NCBI RefSeq assembly: GCF_001499675.1
Contig: NZ_LN609302.1
Location: forward strand, 1,401,896 to 1,465,895
DNA: 64,000 bases
Source of the DNA: Acetobacter ghanensis
Lineage (GTDB): Bacteria; Pseudomonadota; Alphaproteobacteria; Acetobacterales; Acetobacteraceae
Reading direction: 5' to 3'
The notes beneath the pieces were generated by a model. The model was not told the origin of the DNA. It saw only the letters and a list, made by a program, of their open reading frames with translations, and made no database searches. Position numbers and translations under genes: made by a program. Of the stretch, positions 36,369 to 45,358 are shown piece after piece (positions within the stretch are counted from its first letter, which is position 1; every line of letters begins with the position of its first letter).

Positions 36369-38699
36369 TCAGGCGTTCCCTTTTTCCTTCAGTGCTTTCA
36401 GCACATCCTCTGGGCGGATGGGCAGATGGCGCAGGCGAATGCCAACAGCATTAAAGATGGCGTTGCCCACAGCCGGAGCAATGGTTGTGACACCGGGTTC
36501 ACCCAGCCCCATCGGTTTTTCCGTGCTTGGCAGGAATTCAACGTCCATGTCTGGCACGTCCGAAATACGCAGTGGGGTGTATGTGTCCAAATTCCGGTCA
36601 CGTACATTACCATCTACAATTTCAGTGCCTTCAAACAGCGCCATGCTCAGCCCCCACAATGCGCCGCCTTCCGTCTGTGCAGCAGCGCCATCGGGGTCAA
36701 TAATTGTGCCAGCATCCAGCACCAGCCAGATTTTCTGGCAGGTAACAACGCCTGTTTTCCGGTCAACATGCACCTGCACGGCACCCGCCGTCCATGTTGG
36801 CATGTTGCGTTCCTGCCCAAAGGTTGTGGCAATGCCAATGGCTGTATCCGCAGGCAGGGATACTTTGCCGTAACCGCATTTCTCCACCAGATGTTTGAGC
36901 ACATTGGCCTGACGGCTGGCCCCACCAACGGAGTTGGGGGCACTGCCAGCATTGCGGCCTTTGCTGTCCAGCAGGCTCAGGCGGTAGTCCACTGGGTCCA
37001 GCTTACGGGCATGGGCGATTTCATCCAGAAAGCTCTCATGCGCCCATGGCGTCCAGCCGGAGCTGACCGAGCGCAGCCAACCGGGGCGGAAGGTTTCGCT
37101 TGCCAGATCATTGTCCAGAGCACGTACCAGCATGGGGCCGACATCGTACCAGTGGTCAGCACCGGCAATGGCGAACTGGTCATAGGGCTTGCCATCATCG
37201 CCCTTTTCCATGAATGCGCTGGCCATAACGCGGGTTGGCCAGCCAGCGGAGGCATGGTGCTGCCATGCTGTAATGTTGCCATCCTGCCCCAATGCAGCAC
37301 GGACCGTCTGCACGGAGGGGGAGCGGATGGAGTCAAACAGCACGTCATCCGAGCGGGTGAAAACCAGCTTGACCGGCTTGCCACCAATGGCCTTGGAAAT
37401 AAGGGCCGCAGGCACTGCGTAGTCCCCGTTCAGGCGGCGGCCAAAGCCCCCACCCAGCAGATAGCTGCGCATGACCACTTCGGATTCAGGCACCTGTAGC
37501 GCCTTGGCAATAACGGGCAGGAACAGGGTCTGCCACTGGTTGCCGCAATGCACTTCCCACTTGCCTTCGTGCTGGCGGGCCAGCGCGTTCATGGGTTCAA
37601 GCTGGTAATGTAGCACGGAGGAGCAGGTGTAGGTTTGCTCCACCACCTTGGCCGCTTTGGCAAAGGTTTCGTCCACACCGGGGTCATTGAACACGCGGGA
37701 GCCACCGGCCTTGTTCGCAATCTGCTTGCGGCCGTAGTCCAGAATGTCCTGCTCGGTGATGTTGGCCGTTTTGCCCGGTTTCCACACAACCTTGAGCGCA
37801 TCGGTTGCACGGATGGCAGCGGGGTAAGACGATGCCAGAACCGCAACCCAGCCCGGAACGGTGTCCGAGGGGTCTTCCAGCACAATGTAGCGGATATACC
37901 CTTTGACCTTTTTGGCCTCGCTATCGTCCACCGAGATGACTTTGGAGCCATAACGCGTAGGCGGCAGCTTGGGGCGGGCATACACCATGCCATCCAGCTT
38001 GGCATCAATGCCGTAAATGGCGGAGCCGTCGGTTTTGGCTGGAATATCCAGCGCCTTGACGTCCTTGCCAATCAGCCGGTGTTCGGAGGAGGGTTTGAGT
38101 GGCAGCTTGGCCATTTCCTCCGGTGTGAATGTTTTGGTCGGGTGTGCGCGGCTGACAATATCGCCGTAGCTTACGGAACGGTTGCCAGCAATGACCTGCC
38201 CGTTGCGGGCAATACAGGCGGAGGGGGCAACACCAAGCAGTTTGGCGCCCTGTTCCACCATAACCGTGCGTGCAGCAGCCCCGGCCTGTCGGAACTGGTC
38301 CCACGTCATCCATACGGACCAAGACCCACCGGTAACCATAAGGCCCCATTTGGGGTCTGTATCCACATAGGTAATGCGGACCTTGTTCCAGTCGGCTTCC
38401 ATTTCATCCGCAATAATACGGGCGAGGGCCGTGCCAATATGCTGGCCCATTTCCGCGCGGATAATGTTCACGTTCACCCAGCCATCCGGCGCAATGGAGC
38501 ACCAGATTGTGGGTTCAAAGGCGGCGGCTTCCTTAAGGGCGGCAGGCGCACCCTGCGGGTAAACCTGCGCCGCCTTACCCTGGCGGGCAAACCCGAACAA
38601 AAAGGCAGAGCCGGCAGCGGTAAGCAGAAAACTACGGCGTGAGGGGCCACGGCCAGCAGCGCGGTCCTGCTGTGCCGCAATACGTTCGAGCTTACCCAT
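36369..38699 (-). CDS. Molybdopterin large subunit, probably membrane-bound aldehyde dehydrogenase
   Basis: 776 residues from ATG 38699. A twin-arginine signal (GPSRRSFLLTAAGSAFLFG, about 19-37) targets the folded protein to the periplasm. The body is a xanthine-dehydrogenase-family, IorB-like molybdenum subunit: LLGGGFGRRLNGDYAVPAA, PWAHESFLDEIAHA, and PMGLGEPGVTTIAPAVGNAI containing the catalytic-site Glu. With the [2Fe-2S] and cytochrome c subunits it forms the type of enzyme that oxidises acetaldehyde to acetate in acetic acid bacteria. Isoquinoline- or nicotinate-type oxidation is the alternative. Start overlaps the [2Fe-2S] subunit gene by 8 bases. Confidence 0.82.
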   Translation of the reverse strand: MGKLERIAAQQDRAAGRGPSRRSFLLTAAGSAFLFGFARQGKAAQVYPQGAPAALKEAAAFEPTIWCSIAPDGWVNVNIIRAEMGQHIGTALARIIADEMEADWNKVRITYVDTDPKWGLMVTGGSWSVWMTWDQFRQAGAAARTVMVEQGAKLLGVAPSACIARNGQVIAGNRSVSYGDIVSRAHPTKTFTPEEMAKLPLKPSSEHRLIGKDVKALDIPAKTDGSAIYGIDAKLDGMVYARPKLPPTRYGSKVISVDDSEAKKVKGYIRYIVLEDPSDTVPGWVAVLASSYPAAIRATDALKVVWKPGKTANITEQDILDYGRKQIANKAGGSRVFNDPGVDETFAKAAKVVEQTYTCSSVLHYQLEPMNALARQHEGKWEVHCGNQWQTLFLPVIAKALQVPESEVVMRSYLLGGGFGRRLNGDYAVPAALISKAIGGKPVKLVFTRSDDVLFDSIRSPSVQTVRAALGQDGNITAWQHHASAGWPTRVMASAFMEKGDDGKPYDQFAIAGADHWYDVGPMLVRALDNDLASETFRPGWLRSVSSGWTPWAHESFLDEIAHARKLDPVDYRLSLLDSKGRNAGSAPNSVGGASRQANVLKHLVEKCGYGKVSLPADTAIGIATTFGQERNMPTWTAGAVQVHVDRKTGVVTCQKIWLVLDAGTIIDPDGAAAQTEGGALWGLSMALFEGTEIVDGNVRDRNLDTYTPLRISDVPDMDVEFLPSTEKPMGLGEPGVTTIAPAVGNAIFNAVGIRLRHLPIRPEDVLKALKEKGNA

Positions 38700-39168
38700 T
38701 GGACGCCTCCTCCTTGCGCAGGGCGGCAGCTGCTTTTTTAATGGCTTTGCGAATGCGGACATAGGTCATGCAGCGGCACAGGCTGCCGCCCATAACACCG
38801 TCAATTTCCTCATCCGTCGGGTCGGGATAATCCTTCAGAAGGCTCACAGCCTGCATGATCTGGCCGGACTGGCAGTAGCCGCACTGCGGAACCTGAATGT
38901 CCTTCCATGCTTCCTGCACGGCGTGTTTGCCATTGGGGTCCAGCCCTTCAATGGTGGTTACATCGGCCCCTTCCAGCGAGCTGAGCGGGGTGATGCAGGA
39001 CCGGGTTGCCCGGCCGCCAACCAGAACGGTGCAGGCGCCACATTGGCCAACACCGCAGCCAAATTTTGTGCCCGTCAGGTCCAGATCATCGCGCAGCGCC
39101 CACAGCAGGGGGGTGTCGTCTGGCACATCGACAGAAACGTCACGGCCATTGAGTTTGAATTTTACCAT
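38692..39168 (-). CDS. [2Fe-2S] small subunit of the molybdenum dehydrogenase
   Basis: 158 residues. Two iron-sulphur clusters are indicated by Cys38/43/46/58 (GCGVGQCGACTVL) and Cys96/99/131/133 (QCGYCQSGQ, CRCMTY). It carries electrons from molybdopterin toward cytochrome c. No signal of its own, so it is probably co-exported with the Tat-signalled large subunit. Middle gene of cytochrome c - FeS - Mo, 20 bases after the cytochrome gene. Confidence 0.9.
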   Translation of the reverse strand: MVKFKLNGRDVSVDVPDDTPLLWALRDDLDLTGTKFGCGVGQCGACTVLVGGRATRSCITPLSSLEGADVTTIEGLDPNGKHAVQEAWKDIQVPQCGYCQSGQIMQAVSLLKDYPDPTDEEIDGVMGGSLCRCMTYVRIRKAIKKAAAALRKEEASNG

Positions 39169-39188
39169 CTCTTACTCCGTGGTCCGTC

Positions 39189-40517
39189 TTAGTGCGATGA
39201 ATTGACAGGAATGGTGGTAACGGTCTTGCGCACTGCGGCTGCTTTCTTTTCCAGATCAGTCCATGGTGGCAGGGTGGTGCGTGTACGGCGCAGATAGGCC
39301 GCAATGCGCGCCATATCCTGGTCGGACAGGGCATTGTAGAAGCTGGGCATGGCAACGCCGGACTGGCCTTCTTCCGCCGTCAGGCCATGCAGGATGACCT
39401 GATAGAGGTTTGTCGGTTCATCCAGCCATAGAGCGTTGTTCAGAGCCAGATCGGGGCGGCCCAGAACGGGCGAAGGGGCCGCATTGTAATGGCAGGCGGC
39501 GCACGCACCTTGGTAGAGCTTGGCGTCCGGGTCCACATTCGGGCCGATTAGATCGGTCTTGGACTGTTCCATGGCGCGGGCAAGGGCGGCCTTGTCATGC
39601 TTTTCGCGCTCGGCAGCGTGGTCCACATCAGCAAAGTAATGGGCAATGGCGTGCACGTCTTCCTCAGGCACCGTGGAGAGGAAGCGGTGCGGAACGGGGG
39701 ACATGGGGCCACCAGCGGGGCCATGCAGCGGAGCTACCCCAAACCGCAGGTACTGGAAGAGTTCGTCCTCCGTCCATGTGGTGGGGGTAGGGTTATGTTC
39801 GTTCAGTGGCGGGGCAATCCAGTTGTCCACCACGGCGCCATCGTAAGCAGCGCTCTTCTTTTCTGCCCCCATGAAGTCACGCGGCGTATGGCAGGCACCA
39901 CAATGCGCATTGCCTTCGGACAGGTAAGCACCGCGGTTCCACAGCGCATCATGCCGTGGGTCGGGCTTGTACGTGCCGGGCGTGAAGTACAGGAGCTTCC
40001 AGCCAGCCTGCAGAATGCGCAGGCTAAGAGGGAAGGGCAGTTCGTTGGGGCGGCGCGTCATGTGCACGGCAGGGCGTGTCATCAGATAGGCGTACAGGTC
40101 GGACACATCCTGTTCGGTCATTTTGGTAAAATGATCAAACGGGAAGGCCGGAATCAGATGCACACCCTTGCGCGAGACACCCAGATGCATGGCGCGCTGG
40201 AAGGCTTCTTCCGACCAGTTGCCAATTCCGGTTTCCGGGTCTGGCGTAATGTTGGAAGAGAAAATGGCCCCAAAAGGGGTATCCATTTTGTAGTCACCAG
40301 CCAGTTCCGGCCCGCCGCCCATATCTGTACGGGTATGGCACTCTGCGCAGTATCCCTCGGCTGCCACAATGCGGCCGCGCTCAATCTGCTCGGCAGAAAA
40401 ACTGCTGGGGTCCGGGCGTTCTACCGGTTCAATAGGCGGGTACCAGGCGTAATAAAGAAAACCCAGCCCACCAACAGCACCAATGGCTGCTGCTCCTGCT
40501 AATAGACGTTTGATCAC
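39189..40517 (-). CDS. Membrane-anchored three-haem cytochrome c subunit
   Basis: 442 residues. An N-terminal hydrophobic anchor (about 7-27) is followed by three CxxCH sites: CAECH 57-61, CGACH 206-210, CAACH 339-343. Met ligands are plausible in PAFPFDHFTKMTEQD-type regions. It passes electrons from the dehydrogenase to ubiquinone in the cytoplasmic membrane, as do cytochrome subunits of acetic-acid-bacterial alcohol and aldehyde dehydrogenases. First gene of the operon, with a candidate promoter 220 bases upstream. Confidence 0.88.
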   Translation of the reverse strand: MIKRLLAGAAAIGAVGGLGFLYYAWYPPIEPVERPDPSSFSAEQIERGRIVAAEGYCAECHTRTDMGGGPELAGDYKMDTPFGAIFSSNITPDPETGIGNWSEEAFQRAMHLGVSRKGVHLIPAFPFDHFTKMTEQDVSDLYAYLMTRPAVHMTRRPNELPFPLSLRILQAGWKLLYFTPGTYKPDPRHDALWNRGAYLSEGNAHCGACHTPRDFMGAEKKSAAYDGAVVDNWIAPPLNEHNPTPTTWTEDELFQYLRFGVAPLHGPAGGPMSPVPHRFLSTVPEEDVHAIAHYFADVDHAAEREKHDKAALARAMEQSKTDLIGPNVDPDAKLYQGACAACHYNAAPSPVLGRPDLALNNALWLDEPTNLYQVILHGLTAEEGQSGVAMPSFYNALSDQDMARIAAYLRRTRTTLPPWTDLEKKAAAVRKTVTTIPVNSSH

Positions 40518-41067
40518 TCTATCCCCACCTTATGTGTAAACGTCCCGTCTGGCAGGCAGATGGATCAAGTCTGCCCAACACAGCCAGAGGAACAGCGTCT
40601 GCGGTCTGTCGTTGATTGAGGACTAGTCTTATCTGGATTTGCATCACAGATAAACGCATAGAAGGCGCGTTATTACACGACAAAGTGTATATGATTTATA
40701 TATATCGCAAGAATATTACAAAAAACGGCTCTTTTTGGTTATTATCTATATTCACAAAGATATAGACAAGTAAAGATTTGCATGTGCGTCATGCATTTTC
40801 TTCGGGGGAGCGGTCCGCACTGGTGGGGCTGATACTGTATATATGCAGGCATCAAGGGGTGGAGAATCCGACCGGTCGAAGAATCGGGGCGGTCGGTCTG
40901 TTGCCGAATTGTTGCAACGAAGGCTTGAAAGCCCGCCGCCTTTCTTTTAAGGAAGCGCATTCGCGCACGCGTTCCGGGCCTGTGGGGCATGCCCGGCCGT
41001 GCAGATGCCGCTTTGCTTCCCCGTTGAGGTAAGGCGGTTATGTCCAGCGTATTTCAGGAGTAATGAA
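40518..41067. other. Divergent control region between aldehyde dehydrogenase operon and rpmI
   Basis: About 550 bases with no supported gene. Positions 40650-40790 are unusually A/T-rich; 40860-41030 is G/C-rich and contains short inverted repeats such as GGGCATGCCC (40985-40994). It must hold the promoters of both units and possibly a leader controlling rpmI-rplT. No infC lies upstream of rpmI here. Confidence 0.55.
40741..40769 (-). promoter_or_regulatory. Candidate promoter of the aldehyde dehydrogenase operon
   Basis: On the minus strand TTGTCT (40764-40769) and GATAAT (40741-40746) are spaced 17 bases apart within the A/T-rich part of the gap. This is a sigma-70-like pair, leaving about 220 bases of 5' leader before the cytochrome c ATG. 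Assigned by eye. Confidence 0.4.
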
Positions 41068-41268
41068 ATGCCCAAAATGAAGACCAAGTCGTCGGTCAAA
41101 AAGCGGTTCAAAATCACCGCTACCGGCAAGGTGCTCTCCGGTCCGTGCGGTAAGCGTCACGGCATGATCAAGCGTTCCCAGAAGATGAAGCGTTCCGCTC
41201 GCGGCACGCAGGTTCTTCAGCCGCAGGACGGCCGTACGGTTAAGCAGTGGGCCCCCTACGGGCTGTAA
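41068..41268 (+). CDS. rpmI: 50S ribosomal protein L35
   Basis: 66 residues from ATG 41068, with AGGAG 7 bases upstream. The sequence [20 protein letters not shown] is typical of L35, followed by a basic stretch ([19 protein letters not shown]). It is 14 bases before rplT. The usual gene infC is not directly upstream. Confidence 0.97.
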   Translation: MPKMKTKSSVKKRFKITATGKVLSGPCGKRHGMIKRSQKMKRSARGTQVLQPQDGRTVKQWAPYGL

Positions 41269-41282
41269 GGAGCATCTAAGAT

Positions 41283-41642
41283 ATGGCACGTGTTAAACGC
41301 GGTGTAACCACACTCGCACGCCACAAAAAAGTTCTGGAACTGTCCAAGGGTTACCGCGGCCGGTCTTCCACCAACTACCGTATTGCTCTGGAACGCGTTG
41401 AAAAGGCGCTTCAGTACGCATATCGTGACCGCCGTAACAAAAAGCGCGAATTCCGTGCCCTGTGGATTCAGCGTATCAACGCTGCGGTGCGTGAACATGG
41501 CCTGACGTACAGCCGCTTCATTAACGGTCTGGCCAAGGCAGGGATCGAGATTGACCGCAAGGTTCTGGCCGCCATCGCATTTGATGACGCAGCAACCTTT
41601 GCCGAAATCGTCAAGAAAGCACAGGCCGCTCTGGCAGCCTGA
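41283..41642 (+). CDS. rplT: 50S ribosomal protein L20
   Basis: 119 residues. [20 protein letters not shown], then [17 protein letters not shown] and the C-terminal RNA-binding domain ([37 protein letters not shown]). L20 is an early 50S assembly protein and in some bacteria represses its own operon. A terminator follows within 60 bases. Confidence 0.97.
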   Translation: MARVKRGVTTLARHKKVLELSKGYRGRSSTNYRIALERVEKALQYAYRDRRNKKREFRALWIQRINAAVREHGLTYSRFINGLAKAGIEIDRKVLAAIAFDDAATFAEIVKKAQAALAA

Positions 41643-41673
41643 TTGCTGGTCCTGACAGACCCGGTATGCAGGA

Positions 41674-41703
41674 AGGCCGTCCATTACCGGGCGGCCTTTT
41701 TGT
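41674..41703 (+). terminator. Terminator after rplT
   Basis: AGGCCGTCC (41674-41682) pairs with GGGCGGCCT (41689-41697, one G-T pair) around a 6-base loop, followed by TTTTTGTT. Confidence 0.8.
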
Positions 41704-41796
41704 TATCTGGCGAATGGTTTTTGGGCCAAAGGGCTTTTCTCCCACGGCGGGAGATTGTATCCGCCCGGTAGCATTTTCTCCTCAGCGCGGGGTTCC

Positions 41797-42867
41797 ATGA
41801 GCGACGATCTAGAAACTCTTCGGCAGGATGTCCTGTCGGAACTGGCTGGTGCCACAGACCTGCGGGCATGGGATGCCGTGCGCGTTGGCACTCTTGGTAA
41901 ATCTGGTCGCCTGACCGGCCTGCTCAAAGCGTTGGGAAAAATGCAACCCGATGAGCGCAAGGCGCGGGGTGTGGCCCTGAACCGCCTGCGTGATGAGCTG
42001 ACACAGGCAGTGGAAGCCCGTGGGCGTGAGCTGGAAGCCGCCGCCCTTCAGGCCCGCCTGATTGCAGAAAAGCTGGATGTAACCGTGCCGCCACCGGCGG
42101 AGGCCGCAGGCTACATTCACCCGATCAGCCGCACGATTGAGGAAATGACGGCCATTTTTGGCGTCATGGGTTTTCAGGTTGCCGAAGGGCCGGATATTGA
42201 GACCGACTGGCACAATTTTTCGGCGCTGAACACGCCGGATCATCACCCCGCCAGAACTGACCACGATACGTTTTACCTGCCGCCTTCTCCGGGGCTGGAC
42301 GTAACCCGCGTGCTGCGGACCCAGACCTCCGGCGTGCAGATCCGCACCATGCTGGGGCAAAAGCCGCCCATCCGTATTATTGCGCCGGGCCGCACCTACC
42401 GTGCGGACCATGATGCCACGCATTCCCCCATGTTCCATCAGTGCGAAGGTCTGGTTGTGGGCAAGGGGATTACTCTTGGGCATCTCAAAGGCTGCCTGAT
42501 CGAGTTCCTGCGCGCATTCTTTGGCAAGCCCTCCCTGCCGGTCCGCTTCCGCTCATCCTACTTCCCGTTTACCGAACCGTCTTTGGAAGTGGATATTGGC
42601 TGGTCACGCAAAACGGGTGAAATCGGGGCAGGGGAAGACTGGCTGGAAGTGCTTGGCGCAGGCATGGTTCATGCCCGTGTGCTGGCCAACTGTGGGCTGG
42701 ACCCGCGCGAATGGCAGGGCTTTGCCTTTGGTATGGGGGTTGAACGTCTGGCAATGCTGAAAAACGGCATTCCCGACCTGCGTTCGTTCTACGAAAGCGA
42801 TATTCGCTGGCTGCGACACTACGGGGCAGACCCGCTCGCACCTGCACTGCTGCACGAAGGGGTGTGA
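41797..42867 (+). CDS. pheS: Phenylalanyl-tRNA synthetase alpha subunit
   Basis: 356 residues from ATG 41797. An N-terminal coiled-coil tRNA-binding arm (about 1-90) is followed by the class II catalytic core: HPISRTIEEM, GFQVAEGPDIETDWHNFSALN, RTHDATHSPMFHQ-type motif 2 (YRADHDATHSPMFHQCEG), FRSSYFPFTEPSLEVDI, and motif 3 GFAFGMGVERLAML. It pairs with PheT, encoded 4 bases downstream, in an alpha2-beta2 enzyme. Confidence 0.97.
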   Translation: MSDDLETLRQDVLSELAGATDLRAWDAVRVGTLGKSGRLTGLLKALGKMQPDERKARGVALNRLRDELTQAVEARGRELEAAALQARLIAEKLDVTVPPPAEAAGYIHPISRTIEEMTAIFGVMGFQVAEGPDIETDWHNFSALNTPDHHPARTDHDTFYLPPSPGLDVTRVLRTQTSGVQIRTMLGQKPPIRIIAPGRTYRADHDATHSPMFHQCEGLVVGKGITLGHLKGCLIEFLRAFFGKPSLPVRFRSSYFPFTEPSLEVDIGWSRKTGEIGAGEDWLEVLGAGMVHARVLANCGLDPREWQGFAFGMGVERLAMLKNGIPDLRSFYESDIRWLRHYGADPLAPALLHEGV

Positions 42868-42871
42868 GACA

Positions 42872-45331
42872 ATGAAATTCACGCTGTCATGGCTGTATGA
42901 CCATCTGGAAACGCAGGCAACGCTGGCCGAAATCTGCGCAGCGCTCAACCAGATCGGGCTGGAAGTGGAAAGTGTGGAGAACAAGGGGGCAGCCCTTGAG
43001 CCTTTCCTGACTGCACGTATTCTGGACGCCCAGCCCCACCCCAATGCGGACCGCCTGCAGGTTTGCCGGGTGGATGCCGGCCCCGGTTTTTCGGACGTAC
43101 AGGTGGTGTGTGGCGCCCCTAACGCTCGTAAGGATCTGGCTGTTATTTTTGCACCTCCGGGCGCTTACGTTCCGGGGCTGGACATTACCATTAAGGCAGG
43201 CAAGGTCCGTGGCGAACTGAGCGGCGGTATGCTCTGCTCCCTGCGTGAGCTTGGACTGGGAGCGGAAACCAGCGGTATTGCTGAACTACCAGCCGATACG
43301 CTGCCCGGCCAGTCCTATGCTGATTATGCCGGGCTGGATGATGTGGTCATTGATATTGCCATAACGCCCAACCGGGGGGATGCGCTGGGGGTGCGTGGCA
43401 TTGCGCGTGATCTGGCTGCAGCTGGTCTGGGTACGCTGCGTCCGTGGCTGGCCGAGACGGTGGAAGGCACATTTCCGTCCCCCGTGGAGTGGGCCATTAC
43501 GTACCCGGAAGCGTGCCCGTGGGTGCTGGGGCGGACCATCCGTGGGGTCAAAAATGGCCCTAGCCCGGAATGGCTGCGTAACCGGCTGGAGAGCATTGGC
43601 CTGCGTTCCATTTCCACGCTGGTCGATATTACCAACTATTTCTGTTTTGACCTCGGTCGCCCACTGCATGTGTTTGATGCCGGTAAGATTGCTGGTTCCA
43701 AACTGACCATCTGCCGCGGTGAGGGCGAAACTTTCCGCACGCTGGATGGGCAGGATTGCACCGTTACATCGGATGATTGCGTTATTGCGGACCAGAACGG
43801 TGTGCAGTCACTCGCCGGGATTATGGGGGGAGAGGCCACGGGGGCAACCGAGGCCACGACCGACGTGTTCGTGGAATGCGCCCTGTTTGACCCCGTGTGC
43901 ATTGCGCTGAGCAGCCGTAGGCTCGGCCTGTCGTCTGATTCCAGCTACCGGTTTGAGCGCGGCGTGGATCAGGCCCTGCCTGTGGCGGCACTTGAGGCTG
44001 CAACCCGTATGATTGTTGAACTGTGCGGTGGGGAGGCCAGCGAGGTTGTCTCGGCTGGGCAGCAGCCTGCATGGCAGCGCACGGCAACGTTGCGTTTTGA
44101 CCGGGTGCGGGATCTGGGCGGCCTGGATGTGCCAGCGGATGAGAGTGTGGCTCTGCTTGAAAAGCTGGGTTTTGAGGTGCAGGAACGCACCAGCACACAG
44201 GTGGATGTGGGTGTGCCGTCATGGCGTAACGATGTGGCGCAGGCTCCCGTTCTGTCTCAGGGTCAGGATCTACCCGCCAATGTGGCTGCTCAGGCGGCCG
44301 AAGGCGTGGCAAAAATTGAGGCAGAAAGTGACTTGGTGGAAGAAGTGCTCCGCCTGAAGGGGCTGGACGCGGTTCCCGCTGTGCCCCTGCCTGCGCTCAG
44401 CGTGGTGCCCGGTGCGTCTCTGACACCAGTTCAGACCCGTTTTGCACTGGCGCGCCGGGTGCTGGCGGCACGTGGGCTGACGGAGACTGTCGGCTTCTCC
44501 TTTGTTTCGCACGATGAGGCCATGAATTTTGGCAGTGCGCCGGAAAGCCTGCGTCTGCTCAACCCCATTGCCTCCGATCTGGATCAGATGCGGCCAACGC
44601 CGCTGGTCAATCTGGTTGCAGCCGTGCGGCACAATAGTGCGCGCGGGTGGGGGGATATCGGGCTGTTTGAAATTGGTCCGGCCTTTGCGGAAAATGCGCA
44701 GCAGACTCTCGCGGCTGGTGTGCGCTCTGGTTACACCCCACGTTACCCCGGCGCAGCCAGTAACCCGGTTTCGTTGTGGGCGGCTAAGGCCGATGCGCAG
44801 GAACTCCTGCGGCAGTTTGGGGTCAACCCGGATGCCATAACAACAACGGCTGATGCGCCTGCATGGTATCACCCCGGTCGTTCCGGCGTGCTGCGGCAGG
44901 GGCCCAAGAACGTTCTGGCGTATTTTGGCGAGTTGCACCCCTCTGTGCTTCAGGCAACGGGTATTGATGTGCCTGTTGTGGCGTTTGAAGTGTTTGTGGA
45001 AGCCGTGCCGCAGCCCAAAAAGAAAAAGCGGAACGCGCCAACCCTCTCCGCCTTCCAGCCTGTGCGGCGTGACTTTGCGTTTGTCATTGCGCAGGATATT
45101 CCGGTGGAAAGCGTACTGCGTGCCGTGCGTGGGGCAGACCGCCAGCTTGTGGTCGATGTGAGCCTGTTTGATATCTATACAGGCCAGCATGTGGCGGAAG
45201 GCACGCGGTCGGTTGGGGTGGAAGTAACCCTGCAACCTACGGATAAGAGCCTGACGGATGCCGAACTTGAGGCGGTGTCCGAGCGTATTGTTGCGGCTGT
45301 CAGCAAGGCAACCGGAGCCGTTCTGCGATAA
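42872..45331 (+). CDS. pheT: Phenylalanyl-tRNA synthetase beta subunit
   Basis: 819 residues. An EMAP-like tRNA-binding domain (about 40-150, with HPNADRLQVCRVDAG), B3/B4 editing domain (about 210-385, with LVDITNYFCFDLGRPLHVFD and the LGLSSDSSYRFERGVD end), B5, a catalytic-like domain and the C-terminal ferredoxin-like anticodon domain (about 725-818). Around residues 455-480, just before AESDLVEEVLRLKG, lies an insert of roughly 25 residues (start APVLSQGQDLPANV) compared with the usual short turn. Co-transcribed with pheS. Confidence 0.96.
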   Translation: MKFTLSWLYDHLETQATLAEICAALNQIGLEVESVENKGAALEPFLTARILDAQPHPNADRLQVCRVDAGPGFSDVQVVCGAPNARKDLAVIFAPPGAYVPGLDITIKAGKVRGELSGGMLCSLRELGLGAETSGIAELPADTLPGQSYADYAGLDDVVIDIAITPNRGDALGVRGIARDLAAAGLGTLRPWLAETVEGTFPSPVEWAITYPEACPWVLGRTIRGVKNGPSPEWLRNRLESIGLRSISTLVDITNYFCFDLGRPLHVFDAGKIAGSKLTICRGEGETFRTLDGQDCTVTSDDCVIADQNGVQSLAGIMGGEATGATEATTDVFVECALFDPVCIALSSRRLGLSSDSSYRFERGVDQALPVAALEAATRMIVELCGGEASEVVSAGQQPAWQRTATLRFDRVRDLGGLDVPADESVALLEKLGFEVQERTSTQVDVGVPSWRNDVAQAPVLSQGQDLPANVAAQAAEGVAKIEAESDLVEEVLRLKGLDAVPAVPLPALSVVPGASLTPVQTRFALARRVLAARGLTETVGFSFVSHDEAMNFGSAPESLRLLNPIASDLDQMRPTPLVNLVAAVRHNSARGWGDIGLFEIGPAFAENAQQTLAAGVRSGYTPRYPGAASNPVSLWAAKADAQELLRQFGVNPDAITTTADAPAWYHPGRSGVLRQGPKNVLAYFGELHPSVLQATGIDVPVVAFEVFVEAVPQPKKKKRNAPTLSAFQPVRRDFAFVIAQDIPVESVLRAVRGADRQLVVDVSLFDIYTGQHVAEGTRSVGVEVTLQPTDKSLTDAELEAVSERIVAAVSKATGAVLR

Positions 45332-45358
45332 AGGCAGCGGCAGCAGAAGGAGCAGATC

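Noticed and set aside
36186..37499. Long plus-strand frame (437 codons) opposite the molybdenum subunit gene
   Set aside because: It is antisense to a clearly conserved gene. Such frames arise from the codon bias of G/C-rich genes, and the translation shows no family motif.
44270..44360. Insert in PheT near APVLSQGQDL as a mobile intein or inserted element
   Set aside because: Only about 25 in-frame residues with no splice-junction residues; better explained as a lineage-specific loop.
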